A DNA stretch of 64,000 nucleotides from Sedimenticola hydrogenitrophicus (GTDB lineage Bacteria > Pseudomonadota > Gammaproteobacteria > Chromatiales > Chromatiaceae), in the NCBI RefSeq assembly GCF_029017505.1, contig NZ_JAQGEI010000011.1:62001-126000 (forward strand). The letters run 5' to 3'. This document shows, piece by piece, positions 63,659 to 64,000 of the stretch. Below the pieces are notes generated by a model that worked only from the letters and a program-made list of their open reading frames with translations, had not been told where the DNA came from and did no database searches. The first letter of the stretch is position 1. The number at the start of each line of letters is the position of its first letter. The position numbers and the translations under genes are program-made.

Positions 63659-64000
63659 ATGCCGGAGTTTGTTAGCGATTTTCTCAAGCCGCGATTAGTG
63701 AGTGTTCAGCCGTTAAGCGAGTTACACGCCAAGGTTTCGCTTGAACCGATGGAGCGTGGCTTTGGTCATACACTTGGCAACTCATTGCGCAGAATACTGC
63801 TCTCCTCCATGCCCGGAAGTGCAGTGGTTGAGGCCGAGATCGAAGGGGTTCTTCACGAGTACACCAGTATCGAAGGTGTGCAGGAAGATGTCCTGGAGAT
63901 TCTGCTGAATCTGAAGGATCTGGCCATCATCATGCATTCCCGTGATGAGGCGACGCTGACGCTGAAAAAGAAGGGGCCCGGTCCCGTTCTGGCCAGCGAT
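63659..64000 (+). CDS. rpoA: RNA polymerase alpha subunit, N-terminal fragment (runs off window)
   Basis: The first 114 codons of the alpha subunit, which nucleates assembly of beta and beta prime and carries promoter-contacting domains further on. The visible part is the dimerisation domain: [23 protein letters not shown] near 29-51 is the strongest RpoA signature. AGAGG lies before the ATG at 63659. Confidence 0.96.
   Translation, partial: MPEFVSDFLKPRLVSVQPLSELHAKVSLEPMERGFGHTLGNSLRRILLSSMPGSAVVEAEIEGVLHEYTSIEGVQEDVLEILLNLKDLAIIMHSRDEATLTLKKKGPGPVLASD

Overview
The window is a 64 kb piece of a GC-rich gammaproteobacterial chromosome. Gene order (gatCAB divergent from mreBCD-mrdA-rodA; hemA-prfA-prmC-moeB; ispE-tRNA-Gln-prs-rplY-pth; tRNA-Tyr/Gly/Thr-tuf-tRNA-Trp-secE-nusG) and protein similarity point to the Chromatiales or related sulfur-oxidising lineages such as Sedimenticola or Thiodiazotropha. 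That placement is inferred from gene order and remembered families, not from a search. Nearly all genes are core housekeeping genes. I see no phage, IS transposase, CRISPR array, toxin-antitoxin pair or defence island.

Region 1 (1-3.3 kb): the 5' end of dsbD, cutA, fxsA, murI and a YdcF/ElyC-type membrane protein, with two MITE-like inverted-repeat elements in the gaps. Region 2 (3.3-14.8 kb): one tightly packed minus-strand run. It encodes the cell-elongation machinery (mreB, mreC, mreD, PBP2, RodA), peptidoglycan-modifying enzymes (MltB, RlpA, a PBP5-type carboxypeptidase), a D-amino-acid-type aminotransferase, and YbeD-LipB-LipA for lipoate attachment. Region 3 (15.2-18.6 kb): gatCAB, the amidotransferase for Gln-tRNA(Gln)/Asn-tRNA(Asn). 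Region 4 (18.7-24.7 kb, minus strand): an ANTAR response regulator, an RsmC-like methyltransferase, MoeB/ThiF, an uncharacterised small protein, and prmC-prfA-hemA. Region 5 (25.2-31.1 kb): a TPR lipoprotein, ispE, tRNA-Gln, prs, rplY and pth. Region 6 (31.2-32.5 kb): a FadL-type outer-membrane channel on the minus strand.

Region 7 (32.8-64 kb) is a continuous translation and transcription supercluster. It runs tRNA-Tyr, tRNA-Gly, tRNA-Thr, tuf, tRNA-Trp, secE, nusG, rplKAJL, rpoBC, rpsL, rpsG, fusA, a second tuf, then the S10, spc and alpha operons fused together as far as the 5' third of rpoA. Regulatory RNA signals are visible: an L10-type leader, a probable L1 site, a candidate S4 site before rpsM, an attenuator and RNase III-type hairpin before rpoB, and strong sigma70 promoters before the tRNA cluster, fadL and rpsL.

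No previously undescribed multi-gene system is apparent. The most interesting items are small. mreC appears to start at AUU. Several families of nonautonomous inverted-repeat elements sit against gene ends. A conserved-looking small protein of unknown function has its ribosome-binding site in a hairpin loop. An intrinsic terminator ends two bases before tRNA-Trp. The two tuf genes look recently homogenised.
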